Source of the DNA: Chara braunii | Lineage: Eukaryota > Streptophyta > Charophyceae > Charales > Characeae | NCBI GenBank assembly: GCA_003427395.1 | Contig: BFEA01000930.1 | Coordinates: forward strand, 206,472 to 247,236 | Length of the DNA stretch: 40,765 nucleotides | Reading direction: 5' to 3' | Shown: positions 9,774-19,599 of the stretch, piece after piece | Layout: the number at the start of each line of letters is the position of its first letter | How positions within the stretch are numbered: position 1 is the stretch's first letter | Made by a program: the position numbers and the translations under genes | Notes under the pieces: model-generated | Seen by the model: only the letters and a program-made list of their open reading frames with translations | Databases searched by the model: none | What the model was told of the DNA's origin: nothing

Positions 9774-9814
9774 CGACACTTAAGTGTCGAACGCGACCCT
9801 CGAGATTATCGAGG
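9774..9814. repeat. Conserved double palindrome in copy A
   Basis: The perfect 16-bp palindrome CGACACTTAAGTGTCG (9774-9789) is followed by CCTCGAGATTATCGAGG (9798-9814). The equivalents are CGACACTTGAGTGTCG in copy B (16054-16069) and CGACACTCAAGTGTCG read on plus in copy C (33248-33263). Conservation of the palindrome in three diverged copies suggests a functional site or structure in the parental element. Confidence 0.7.
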
Positions 9815-10149
9815 ACCACGTGATTATGGGTAGCACATAGTACACCATTATCGTGATTGCTTGCGTATGCATGCATTGCTAGTCGATATGAGAAAGCCCT
9901 GCGTCCACGCGGTTTTATATTAAGTCTCATTAGCGACGCCTATCCGATTTTCTCGTCGGAAAGTTATGGGATGACTACTGAAGGGACTAGGATTGTTTGT
10001 GTTGTTTTGTGTTGTGTCATTATGTGTGTGTGTGTTATTTTCATTTTATGTTCTTAGCGTGGTATAACGAGTGGTGAGTAAGGTACGTCCTAGTCGACCG
10101 ACGACGAATCACGCTTGGAACTTCAGCCCCCCAGTGCGTCGGTTCACGT

Positions 10150-10494
10150 GCGGGTCCGATAAAGGCGTGAGACTGTGCGTACCCCCTATGTTACAGCGAA
10201 TAAAAAAAGTCCTCAACTAGTCCAGCTATATGATTGCAACTGATTAGCTTTCGTACTGTGGACTGGTAGCTCAGGGGAGATACGCTCACCGAAGGGAGGT
10301 GACACCGCCCGCAGGTAGACGTAAGTTGTACCCCATGTTGGCCATATCATGTTGTAGGGGCTCGCGAAAGGTATGGTTGGCGCACTCGGTCGGAGCGGCT
10401 TGCGGAAGCTCCTTATGTGTCGTGAGTAGACCAACTCCTGTGTGATGCGGTCGGGAGGGTCCCGCACTTCGCAGGACCGATGCGCTCGACACCG
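10150..10494 (+). repeat. End module M, copy 1 (end of copy A)
   Basis: About 345 bp. It contains GCAACTGATTAGC, GGACTGGTAGCTCAGG (resembling a tRNA box A) and TAGGGGCTCGCGA, and ends in GATGCGCTCGACACCG. Related copies lie at 24770-25086 (plus), 26137-26545 (minus) and 32520-32880 (minus). No matching box B at tRNA spacing is evident, so a tRNA origin is unproven. It ends copies A and C but is detached at the other two sites. Confidence 0.7.
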
Positions 10495-10639
10495 ATACCC
10501 GCCTCACCCAGGCTTAGGCTGCTGGCTAAGCAGCGGGCCTGGACCCTTCAGCTCGCTGCAGCGTCGGAGCCGCTGCTACGGCCGAGCATATGCCACACAC
10601 TGCAACGCCATCCGCTCGAGGTCGATTGATGCGGCAGGT

Positions 10640-11210
10640 AGTTGTTTCACACTCCTTAGCGGGTATTGACTTTCAAGACCACCGTCCTGCTATCAGTATC
10701 GATCACTATCCTAGTGGTGTCCTGGTTAGTACGCAGATAAGCGGAGATGAGAGGAACGACTGACATAGGAGAGGGAACGAAAGCAACAAAAGAGAACCAG
10801 AGAACCAAATGAGCCTGGATGAGATTTCGTGCCAGGTACATTTGATACGTGGAATGGCGGAGCGGAGAGGGAGAGTAGCTATAGCGGGTTGTAAAACATA
10901 CAGCTCGCTCGATTCTTGATGGAATCGGGCGAGCCGGGAGGCAAACTTGGGGTTTTGACGCAGGGCAAATTGATTGGTTAGGTTAGTTCGACCAATAGAT
11001 TAGTAAATTAGGAGTTAGTGGAGAAAAGCATCGCGCGGAGTAACGACGATGATGGATATTATGGCGGAGCTGAAAACTGTGTAGCTCGCCTGATTCTTAA
11101 TTAAATTGAGCGGACCAAAGTGCTAGTCGGGGGCTTTAAGGGCTAGAGAATTCGAATATGAAGTCAGTTTTGGAAAAAGGTTAGTAGATTGGGAGGTTCA
11201 TAGAGAAGGT
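10640..11210 (+). repeat. Right ~560-bp direct repeat flanking copy A
   Basis: This partners 6690-7270. It has CACACTCCTTAGCGGG and CACCGTCCTGCTATC, then two ~180-bp sub-units. The first starts with the hairpin GCTCGCTCGATTC...GAATCGGGCGAGC (about 10902-10934). The second starts with GCTCGCCTGATTC...AAATTGAGC (about 11084). The stem differs between sub-units while remaining partly complementary, echoing the hairpin-array behaviour. Confidence 0.45.
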
Positions 11211-12430
11211 GTTGCGGAGGAGCTATGGAGGAAGAAGGGAGAAGTTAGTGAACTTCGGTTGCTCCTTGACCATTTGTAACGAAAGGAGGCTTTACACTAG
11301 GGTGGTGAGGCAACACGAGGTGAATGTTCACCGCGGATTTGAAGTTGAGATAGCGGTTCTTGGTGACACAGGATGCGGAGCTGCGTGTGGAAAAACTATG
11401 GAAGGGAGAAATAATCTACCTAGATTCAGCGGAAAGTTCATTCTGATCACGCTCACCCAGACGATCGATGTAGCAGGAGACAAGGCGGGGGTTGGAGACT
11501 TACCTGTTGAACATTGCGCTGCTCAACCTATTGATCGAAGGAGCGGGCGATAAGAATTGTGGGTGTGATGGCTCGACTTGACACGAGAAGCAACAATTGC
11601 ACCCGATTTGTGATAGAAACGGGAAGATTGGGATTCACTGCAGGAGTTCGGGCCACATGTGAGCTGATTGGCAACGGGAAATCTGTAAATTGGGTCATGA
11701 ATCTAGCGGAATGGAATTGTTTAGTTGCGTCCGGGATTGAGTAGCAAAGTGTTGTTGCATCTATCCATGTTTCAGTGGAAAATTCATCTCGAGTTTCCTC
11801 ATCCTAGAGGTGAACGAGATGTCGAGGAGCAGAGGAGGTACGAGCACGCACCTGATTGATGGTGGCAGTTTGGGGAACAACGGCGTGAAGGATTGAGCCG
11901 GTGGCATTATCTCCTGTCTAGCAGAGACTTTGTTTTCATTCCTGCTACGCAATTTCATCATAGCACAGCTAGAAGACGTGAAGATCTAGAGCGACCCCAT
12001 AAGGAATGAATCTGTCCGGTTTCTATCGGGGGATTCATTCTCATTTTCTTTTTTTATTTCTTCTTTTTTTACTAATTTGGTGAAGGTACTTACCTTTCAT
12101 GCGACAATTGTAATAAAGGTTTTCATTCTGTTGTCGTGATTCTAGCTTTCCCACCCCCGCGACTTGCTCCCCTCATTTTGACTGAACTTGGTCCAGCAAA
12201 CGGCCAGGTATACTAATATATAAGGTGTTGTAGCAGAGAGGCGGAAAAAAAGGGCAACACAGAGAGAGAGAAAGGAAAAGAAGTGGGTGCGGGGCACGTA
12301 CCTGGCTTGGGCGAAGATCTGCATGGTCGAATCTGCATTGACGGACACCGTCACCTCCAAAAAGCCGCTTTTATTCCCACCTACTTGCATTGCAGAAAGC
12401 CAAAGCGGAGCAACAAAAAAAATTCCCGGG
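11211..12430. other. No gene recognised; short diverged internal repeat
   Basis: A segment reading TTCAGCGGAAAGTTCATTCT (about 11432) resembles TTTCAGTGGAAAATTCATCT (about 11770), hinting at a diverged ~340-bp duplication. Open frames in this stretch (for example 11209-11553) show no recognisable domain. Confidence 0.4.
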
Positions 12431-12900
12431 AATAAAATAATCATTCTATAGTAAAATTACTTTCGAATTTTTAAATTTTCACTCCATCTTAAAAAATGTC
12501 ATTCCAATTTTAAAATTTTTCGTCTTACTTGAAAACTTTCATTCCAAGAATGGGGTATCCCTTCTTATTTGAACTGCATGCTAGAGATAGAATGAAAGTC
12601 TGGATGAGTTCATGAAGTATTTTAATTGGGCTGTCATTCTATGTACGGATTTTCAGTCATAAAAAGGAAGATAATTATTGTAGTAGAATGAAAGTTTAAT
12701 TAAAACATTTCATAAACTCGTCCAGACTTTTATTCCATTTTGAGCAAATAGATGTAGCTGGAAGGAAAAACTCATATTTAGATGGGAACTTATCAAATAA
12801 AAATAAAAACTTTAGAATTTGACGAACACTAGAATGGTAATTTATGAATATGAAGGATTTGGTTTTAATGGATTTTTTTTTTTACTTTCAGTTCTTATGA
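12430..12900. repeat. AT-rich MITE-like segment with inverted repeat
   Basis: The arms AGATAGAATGAAAGTCTGG...TTTTAATT (12585-12627) and AATTAAAAC...CCAGACTTTTATTCCATTT (12698-12740) are complementary with few mismatches around a ~70-bp centre. An inner pair, CATTCTA/TAGAATG, sits inside. GAATG/CATTC words recur through the flanks. There is no coding capacity. It is a MITE-like hairpin by structure; the family is unknown. Confidence 0.65.
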
Positions 12901-13080
12901 GAATTTTTCTGTTGAGTAGGCCTGATCTGATCTTCGGGCTGGGGACATTCAGAGAAGGAGAGGACTGAGTAAAGGTGAACGAGAGCAAGAGTGACGAATA
13001 AGAAAGGAGAAGGTGGTAGAGTAGATTAAAAAGGAGAGTTTGTACCTTGCCAGTTCGTTGGGGCGCTGCTATCTGCGGAA
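12901..13080. other. No recognisable feature
   Basis: A purine-rich run occupies 12950-13035. Nothing else is seen. Confidence 0.4.
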
Positions 13081-13084
13081 GTCA

Positions 13085-13522
13085 TGTGTTGATACATGCG
13101 CTGCGCCGAACTTCTTATACGATCTTGTTCTGGAAGCATGATACTCCCAGTGGACGTTTTTCGTTCTTCCCAGGTTTCGGCGGAATACGAGTTGCTCCCC
13201 ATTCAAATTCTCCTTTGACTATCGCGTCTCGAAGCTTCAAAAGCTTTTCAAGCGAGGTACCGTCAATAGTTGTTTGATCGGAGCCCGGAGCCACCTTTTG
13301 TGATAATTTATATGCGATTATCCAGATTACAATGTTTCGCAGAAAATCTCCAAGATCATAGTAAACCCGAACAGGTCTTTTGTAACTGTGAATCCAAAGG
13401 CCTAATAGGCCTAGTAAAGAGTCAACTCCATACCGAATCATTGTCTTGTAGACAATTTGCCCACCAAGTTTGTTATTGAGGCGACCGTATGAACTGACCG
13501 TGCGGACCGTTGTTCGCCGCAT
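13085..13522 (-). pseudogene. Group II intron maturase (reverse transcriptase) fragment
   Basis: The minus frame from ATG at 13522 gives 135 residues. Its C-terminal half matches the start of the reverse-transcriptase domain in group II intron-encoded proteins. It has a VAPGSDQTTIDGTSLEKL segment (equivalent to the family's PG-x-DG-x-T/S pattern), KGEFEWGATR, and PKPGKNEKRPLGVSCFQNKI (equivalent to the K-R-P-L-G-I-P-S-F-x-D-K/R motif). A TAA sits where the family normally has Gln after KIV. In-frame EVRRSA continues beyond it, then stops follow. The catalytic YxDD, thumb/X and endonuclease regions are absent. It is probably organellar (mitochondrial) DNA moved to the nucleus. A decayed nuclear maturase gene is less likely. 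The N-terminal ~60 residues are weakly conserved and may not be native. Confidence 0.75.
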
Positions 13523-13559
13523 GCCGCAGGGCTTACTTTTGCGGCCACTGTGAGCCTGA

Positions 13560-14150
13560 GAGCTGTTACTGTGCTGTCAGTCGTTGTTGTTAGCTCTTGG
13601 TTCACGGTCACCAACTATTTTGCGGCGGACTGCTGCACTTGAAACTGTTGTTGCCACGACCAGGCTCAGCTTATGTCTTTGATGCACAACCTGCACTCTC
13701 TGGATTAACACACATTTTGAGGTCGGTGTGGCCATTGAAAGATTTTATAATCATTACTCCTAACTGGATCTTGTTGTGTGTTGGCTATGCACCCGCAATG
13801 CATTGCTAGGTCTGTGTAAGCACTCGTGGTGCATTCGCCCAACACGCCGAGATGTTGCACCTTCCGTTTGTATTGGGCGCAAAGGGGTGTGCCCTATCCT
13901 TGAACACAACATTTTAAGAGGTTGCACAACTACGTTTTCACCAGAGGTAATGGCGCGATGATTTGAAGGTTGTACCAGGCTTCTATAAAGGGGCTATTGT
14001 TGCGGCTTGAAGTTGAGTCAGAAGACCATTATTGGGTGTCTTGACCACGAGCCGGTCATCTTATAACGATTTTGATCATCATTGCGGGGCCCTCGGACGA
14101 TTTGAAGGATTCAAGGCGTTCTCGCTTGAGTCTGAGTGCACCCCTCCTAG
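13560..14150. other. No gene recognised; 12-bp palindrome
   Basis: The only clear structure is GCAATGCATTGC at 13795-13806. The composition differs from the start of copy B, which takes over near 14155. Confidence 0.4.
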
Positions 14151-14888
14151 ATCCGAGAGTTCACTTAGTATGAGTTTTAGTTTGATAAAGTAACTGCTTT
14201 AGATGCTCGCCACGTGCTAGAGCTATATAAGTTACTTCAATTCCTGCATTTTCTGAGCTAATTTTTTTTACTTAGGTCAATTCTCGTATTTTTTGGGATC
14301 ATTTGTTATACTTGGCTTTGTATAAATCATGGAAAAGTACCTGTCCTACAAGAAGCGCTGCTGAATTTTTTACAAAATCAAAGAGTTAGTCAAATCTGAT
14401 TTTTCAAAGTTCAATTTTTCGTCTAAGTTTATATCTGGCTTAGTAGAAATCTATAAACTTTCTTTTCTAGAGAAAGTGCTACCCATTTTTTTGTTAATTA
14501 TGGGCGTTAGACAAAATTTGACTTTGGAAAGTCGAAATCATTTCAGATTTTGTACTTAGCTTTGTATAAATTTTGGAAAATGATTTTTTGTATGGGAAAC
14601 ACTGCCGTAATTTCTTCAAATCTAAGAAGTTAGTTACATTTTGTCTTGACAGGAACTCAAGTCTTATTTTCAAGTTTTTATTTGGCTTAGTATAAATTTG
14701 CAAAGTTTACTTTCTTAAAGGAAATGTTGTCCAAATGTGTACGAATTCAGGGAGTTGGAAAAAATTTGATTTTTTAAAGTTGAAGATCATTTCAGTTTTC
14801 ATATTCGGGCTAAGTTTAAATTATGAGAAGACACTTTTACTACGGGAAGCGCTGTCGGACTTTCTCAGTTCAAGAGAGTTAGATTATA

Positions 14889-15086
14889 TCTTATTTATTT
14901 ATTTATTTATTATTTTTTTTTATTAGAGCTATGTTTTTTTCCCAATTTCACCTCACACTACCTACCTACCACTACTCCTAATTGTAGGCATATGGAGAAC
15001 CCTGTAGCAGCCAGAACCGTGTTCACAAGAGAACATAAGGGGGTGCTCCTGACCTGCAGGTGAGCGATACCGGCTAAGGACATGCA
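14889..15086 (-). mobile_element. Tailed insertion inside copy B
   Basis: Copies A and C run directly from ATTATAT/ATATATT to the GGTGACGATTCT block. Copy B has about 200 extra bases between these points. Read on minus, the insert ends in an (AAAT)n tail (14890-14930), typical of SINEs or truncated LINEs. A segment TTAGCCGGTATCGCTC resembles a Pol III box A, but no clear box B is present. No target-site duplication was seen. Confidence 0.5.
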
Positions 15087-16275
15087 GGTGACGATTCTAA
15101 CAATCCACCCTGTATAGGCCCGGGGAGATGTTGCTAAGGTTTACCTTTCTTTGGGCACTAGTTTAGAGGTAGACTTAGGCTTAGTCGTGAGAACATTTTG
15201 AGTGAGAATGTGTTATGGGGATTCATCCTCCATACACTGCTGTCTAGCCTTGAGCATTGGCCTATTATGTGTTACAAGCCTTTTTTGGACATTTCGATTC
15301 AGGATTTGGACTAGATTCAACGTGATCCCACAAAATTATTTTCTGTTATCACTGATAACAGGTTTGTTGGTTGATTGTCGATTCTTCGGCTCATGACACA
15401 ACTTTGCTTACACCTGTACCTCAAATTGATGCCTTGGCTCTGGATTTGATATATTTCTTTAAGGGTTTTTACCGGACTTCTTTTTAATGACCATTGTAAA
15501 GAACGTATGAGATTTTATGGAAAGTTTGGCAATGGATGGGGCTTGAGTGTGTGAGGCATGGTGTGAGTTACAGGAGCAGTAAAGTTGACCACAATGGTGT
15601 ATGGCAATGTGACGTTTGTTTATGCCTGTGTTTTATGCAGGTTAGTGTCTTAGAAACTGTGTATGAGTCTTAGGCTGGAGGCAGTGAGAATGGCAACCAT
15701 GTGTTGCACGATCTTTATACCTGATGGATTTATGGATCCCTTTCTTTGATTTTATCTCAAGTTCTGATTTAATATGGATGTTGGGATGCCTGTTTATTTA
15801 TTGAATGATTTTGCTTGTTAATTTTTATGGTTAGACGTTGATGTTTGTGTCAGTCCTCGAAGTCAAACCCCTTGACATCTCTCCAGACCCTGGATGATGG
15901 AGTTGGTCTCCATGGCCATAAGCAATGACTGCCACCACAAGTCGGAACCTGTGTATCACCCACTCTCCGCACGGTGCAAAAAGAGGGGGGGTTCTCAACT
16001 GCCTTGACGGTTGTCTAGCGTCGAGAGATTAGCCCCTCAAAGCACGTGTCAACCGACACTTGAGTGTCGAACGCAATCCTCGAAATCATCGAGGACCTCG
16101 TGATTAGGGGTACTACATAGTACTCCATTATTGTGACTACTTGCGTATGCTGGCATTGCTAGTCGATATAAATAAGCCTTGCGTCCGCGCAGTTTTATCT
16201 TAAGTCTCGTGCGCGACGCCTAACCGATTTTTGTATCAAAAGGTTATGGGACGGATGTTGAAGGGACTATGACTG

Positions 16276-16290
16276 TTTTTTTTTTTTTTT
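16276..16290. repeat. Poly(T) run, 15 nt
   Basis: Fifteen T in copy B replace a longer TG-rich stretch found at the same place in copy A. Confidence 0.8.
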
Positions 16291-16439
16291 TATAACACGT
16301 GGTGAGTGGGATGTGTCCTAGTCGGTCGACGACGAGTAACGCTTCGAACTTCAACCCCCCCAATGCGTCGGTTCGTATGCGGATTCGATAGAGGCGTGGG
16401 ACCACGCTGTCGCACTTTTTTCAGTCAGACCACTTATGG

Positions 16440-17110
16440 CGACCGAAAAACCAACAGACTGTCATGCAAGATTTTGTAGAATTTTGCAATAAATAAATAA
16501 ATTAGTTAAAGCAAATCTCTTCCTGTTGTGTGCGTCCGGCTTCGAGCGAGACCCTTCAATTGCGGTCTTCGCTGGACCCCGGTCTTAGGAATCTTTGATT
16601 CTGATTCAGAACAACAATGAAGATGCAAATAATAAAATTAAAATTAAATATGCCATGCATGTATTAGGTTTGTCAATTTAGAGGTTTGAGAACTGTGACG
16701 TGATCAACAAAAAAAACACAACCATCAAGCGATGCCGAAAGAGATAATCAAGACTGACTGACTCAAGGCAAAGACAAGATGAATGAGGGAAGAGTAAGAG
16801 CTCATATCCTCTCAAGAGTACAATGACAAATACATGGTCAGTGCTCGGTGTCTGTGCTCTCACTCTCCCCTCTCACTCCCGACCTCAATCTCGATCTCTC
16901 AGAGCATCTGACACCACGTTCAAGTACATCTTAAGAAGGTCTGTTGCGGTAAGTATCTGATGACTGTACTCAAATCCTGAGTATGTTTTTTTTTAAATAT
17001 ATTTGTCGTGCTCAATAAGCTCTCGCCTTGAGTCTGCTGTACTCAGATACTCGCTGATTCTAAAATTGCTCATTTATCGTCTGATTTGCCTTGCTGAATA
17101 CAAATGTCAC
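16440..17110. other. No gene recognised
   Basis: A strong donor-like GCG|GTAAGTATC occurs at about 16948 on plus and an (AAAT)n run at about 16487. Neither can be tied to an exon or element. Confidence 0.4.
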
Positions 17111-17137
17111 CAAGCGCACTTACTGTGACATAAATTG

Positions 17138-17372
17138 TTGTTGCTGTCACCAGGAGAGCCCGCTATAACCAACACTGTTGCTGCTGTCATCGGGATTACC
17201 TGTTGTGACCAGCTTTATAACTGCTACCATCGGGACCTCCCGCTATGGCCAACACTTCGGTGTTGTCAATGGAATGCCTGATGTGACCAGCGTCGTCGCT
17301 GCTACCACTGGGACCTCCCATTGTGGCCAGCACTCCCGCTGTTGTCACCGGGATTGTCTGTTGTGACTCGAC
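17138..17372. repeat. Minisatellite, ~39-bp unit, six copies in dimeric order
   Basis: Units alternate between GCTGTCACCGGGATT-GCCTGTTGTGACCAG and GCTACCATCGGGACC-TCCCGCTATGGCCAACAC types. The higher-order period is about 78 bp, a multiple of three, so the minus strand stays open across it as repeated 26-residue peptides (VLATMGGPSGSSDDAGH and VLAIAGGPDGSSYKAGH). Whether it is translated is unknown. Confidence 0.75.
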
Positions 17373-17379
17373 TACATCT

Positions 17380-18300
17380 CCTGAAACGCAGTCTGCTGAG
17401 AGTAAATTCTGATCACCGAGACGGAACAAAGCTTCGTGATTACTTCACCGAGATTGAACTCACTGAAGATGAGACTGAATCAAATTTGCCGAAACTGAAC
17501 TGAGAGTTGAACTGAAGCTTTCCCTGAAAGCCACACTTAGATATGAAATCAATGCTGAACTGAACTTGCTGAGATGAAACTGAATTCTCAGAGGATGAAC
17601 TGGACTGAACTTGAATAAATGAGTCAAATCTCACTGAACTTACTGGAACTGAAATGAACTTGAAAAAATGAGACTGCTCTCACTGAACCTACTGGAATAG
17701 AAATGAACTTAGGAGATGAGACTGATCTCACAGTAAGCGTGTTTTGTTCACTGAGTTTGAATTCACTGAAATTCGATTGAGTCTGCTGAGACTTAACTGA
17801 GCTTGTTGAATCCGATTCCAGCTCGACACTCGGATTAAATCATATCCATACTTCAATCTGAACCGAACATAAACCCAAGACTGGTCAGAGCTAGAAACAG
17901 ACATTCACCGAAATTGGATTGTGTCTGCTGAGGCCAAACTGCTTGCTGATCTGGGTACAAATCTATGCTTGACCGAAACTTGAAACATGAATTCAATCCG
18001 AGTTCAAAGTTTGGACTCAATCTGAGTGAGAGTTTGACTAGGGTATAAACTTAACCCCGATTAAAAAAAAATAAACTCGAGCCTGGTTTCAACATACAAC
18101 TGAGTCTGATCGGAAAAGAGTGAGTGAGCTTGATCAGAAATGTGTATCTCAATCTGATTGAAGGTAACATGGACTCTGATTTAAACGTGCAACTCAAGAT
18201 CACTTGAACATGTGCTCTGAATCTGACTTGAGTCTGGTTTGAATGTGAAACTTGGGATGAGTCCGAATATAAGAGTTGAGTCTGTAGTACGCTTGTTGAG
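17380..18300. repeat. CTGAACT/GAGTCTGA-rich degenerate repeat tract
   Basis: The word CTGAACT and its relatives (CTGAAAT, GAGACTGA, GAGTCTGA) recur dozens of times. The clearest tandem part is about 17610-17735, where a unit with CTCACTGAACTTACTGGAA...GAAATGAACTT...GATGAGACTG repeats with a ~60-bp period. Toward 18300 it grades into GAGTCTGATT-type sequence. No coding frame survives. Confidence 0.6.
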
Positions 18301-19180
18301 AACAGCCCCTGGTTTCGTATCATGTTTGCACATATTATATTTTCACGAAATGTTGTACCTTCTTTGTTGCAAAGAGTCTGTTCTTGACTCTGCTCTAGTC
18401 CTTCCGCCCATCCAGTCCTCAGACAGGTTATATCTAGCTCGCTGTAATGATTCTGCCTATCGTTAAGTCACTCAGTTTTCTTCATTGAAAATATGTTATC
18501 AGATCTGTCCTTGCCAAACTTTGTGATTTGTTCCCCGCTTATAACAACGTCGTTAGAACTTAGATTGTTCACAACATCGAGGTGCAGCTCTATGTTGTCT
18601 CTGTTCAAATACTGCACAGCGGCGCAATTGTACTGCCACTTGCTCGATTAATGCACAGGAGTACAGTCCTAGTACCGCCCACTCGATTACTGTACGGGCG
18701 GTTCTGTTGAAGCTTGCAATGAAAACCACAACCCAAACAACACCAAATCTTCGTTGAAGTTTTCAATTGTGACTTGCCCTGCCTCTCCGCTGAAACAGTG
18801 GAACATTTATTTGCTGAAAATGTTCTTGCCTCACTAGATCTATTCAGGTAAGTCCCCACTCAAACCCATGTCCCGTTCTCTGCACAAAATGTATTTCTCA
18901 ATTTGCGGTTGGACCCAACTTATAACCTAGGGGTCCGTACCTTTGCTTGAATTATGTCATGTCTGCTGCGCAACCCCGAATCTGAGTTTAAACTGCTCTT
19001 CAAATAAGGCACATGGTCTGAGTCTGATTCGAAATGTACTTAGGTTGCTGCATGAGTTGAGGACGCGAGTCTGTAGTTGAGTCTTCAGACTGAAGCACTT
19101 GCAACTTCCCTGGTCTGCCACGTAGCATACTCACATTATGTTGAACAGTTTCAGCTAATCCTGATGTTGTGGCCACACAC
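18301..19180. other. No gene recognised; strong donor-like site
   Basis: CAG|GTAAGTCC at about 18847 is a good splice-donor match. Sparse GAGTCTGA words recur at 18970-19085, related to the preceding repeat tract. Confidence 0.4.
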
Positions 19181-19224
19181 CGATACCTTATGCAAAATGG
19201 TATTCACCAATTCGCAGTAGTTGA

Positions 19225-19375
19225 TGCAGATCCCAGGGCTCGATCCCTAGTCCCCACCTTACATGTGTATAGTATCTGTGTCGACCCTCAGAGTTGAACC
19301 CATGACCTGTGAATCTATAACAGTTGGTAGGTTGTCGTAGGGTCCATAGGTAGCAGGGTTTCGATCTGTAGACAT
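19225..19375. other. Cluster of tRNA box B-like segments
   Basis: Minus-strand GGGATCGAGCCC (about 19226-19237) and GGGTTCAACTC (about 19290-19300), and plus-strand GGGTTTCGATCTG (about 19357-19369), each resemble the T-arm of tRNAs. AACAGTTGGTAGG at about 19319 resembles a plus-strand box A. No complete cloverleaf can be drawn. It is a possible SINE remnant. Confidence 0.2.
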
Positions 19376-19430
19376 GTCGAGTAGTAGTTCCAGTCAGGTC
19401 TAGCAGTCGTAGTTGCAGCTGTCTCGAAGG

Positions 19431-19479
19431 GTCAAGGTCGTAGCTACTACAGTCCAGAAAAGTCAAGGTCGTAGCTACT
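19431..19479. repeat. 18-bp direct repeat
   Basis: GTCAAGGTCGTAGCTACT occurs at 19431-19448 and 19462-19479. Confidence 0.9.
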
Positions 19480-19532
19480 TTAATAACAAAAGGCCAAATC
19501 TACAACCTTTCGTAGTTGCCCACGTTTAGGTT

Positions 19533-19572
19533 GAGGCAAGTGGGCAAGTGGTGAGGCAAGTGGGCAAGTGGT
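19533..19572. repeat. Perfect 20-bp tandem duplication
   Basis: GAGGCAAGTGGGCAAGTGGT is present twice, end to end. Confidence 0.95.
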
Positions 19573-19599
19573 GGAAGTCTACCGTGCCGAGTCAACAGT

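Larger units (their letters stand above)
6690..10494 (+). mobile_element. Large non-coding composite repeat, copy A
   Basis: The stretch from about 7290 to 10494 is collinear with copy C (inverted, 32520-36640). From about 7960 to 10165 it is also collinear with copy B (14155-16400). Order in this orientation is: hairpin array, five ~123-bp tandem units, a TGTTATCA-type palindrome, a CGACACTTAAGTGTCG palindrome, a CGTCGGTTC...GTGCGGGTCCGAT block, then the end module finishing in GATGCGCTCGACACCG. No reverse transcriptase, integrase or transposase frame is present, so if mobile it is non-autonomous. It could be a very long LTR or a large retrotransposon derivative; this class call is an inference. 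Confidence 0.55.
14155..16400 (+). mobile_element. Composite repeat copy B, lacking hairpin array and end module
   Basis: Collinear with copies A and C from GAGTTTTAGTTTGATAAAGT (about 14172) through five ~123-bp units (markers at about 14353, 14474, 14597, 14723 and 14847), TGTTATCACTGATAACA (15344-15360), the 16-bp palindrome (16054-16069), and the CGTCGGTTC block ending near 16400. The hairpin array expected upstream and the end module expected downstream are missing, so it is truncated or was copied in part. It also carries an insertion at 14889-15086. Confidence 0.6.

Noticed and set aside
16896-16925. Copia-type primer binding site on minus (TGGTGTCAGATGCTCTG)
   Set aside because: It only loosely resembles the initiator-tRNA PBS, no LTR ending in CA precedes it, and no gag-pol follows.
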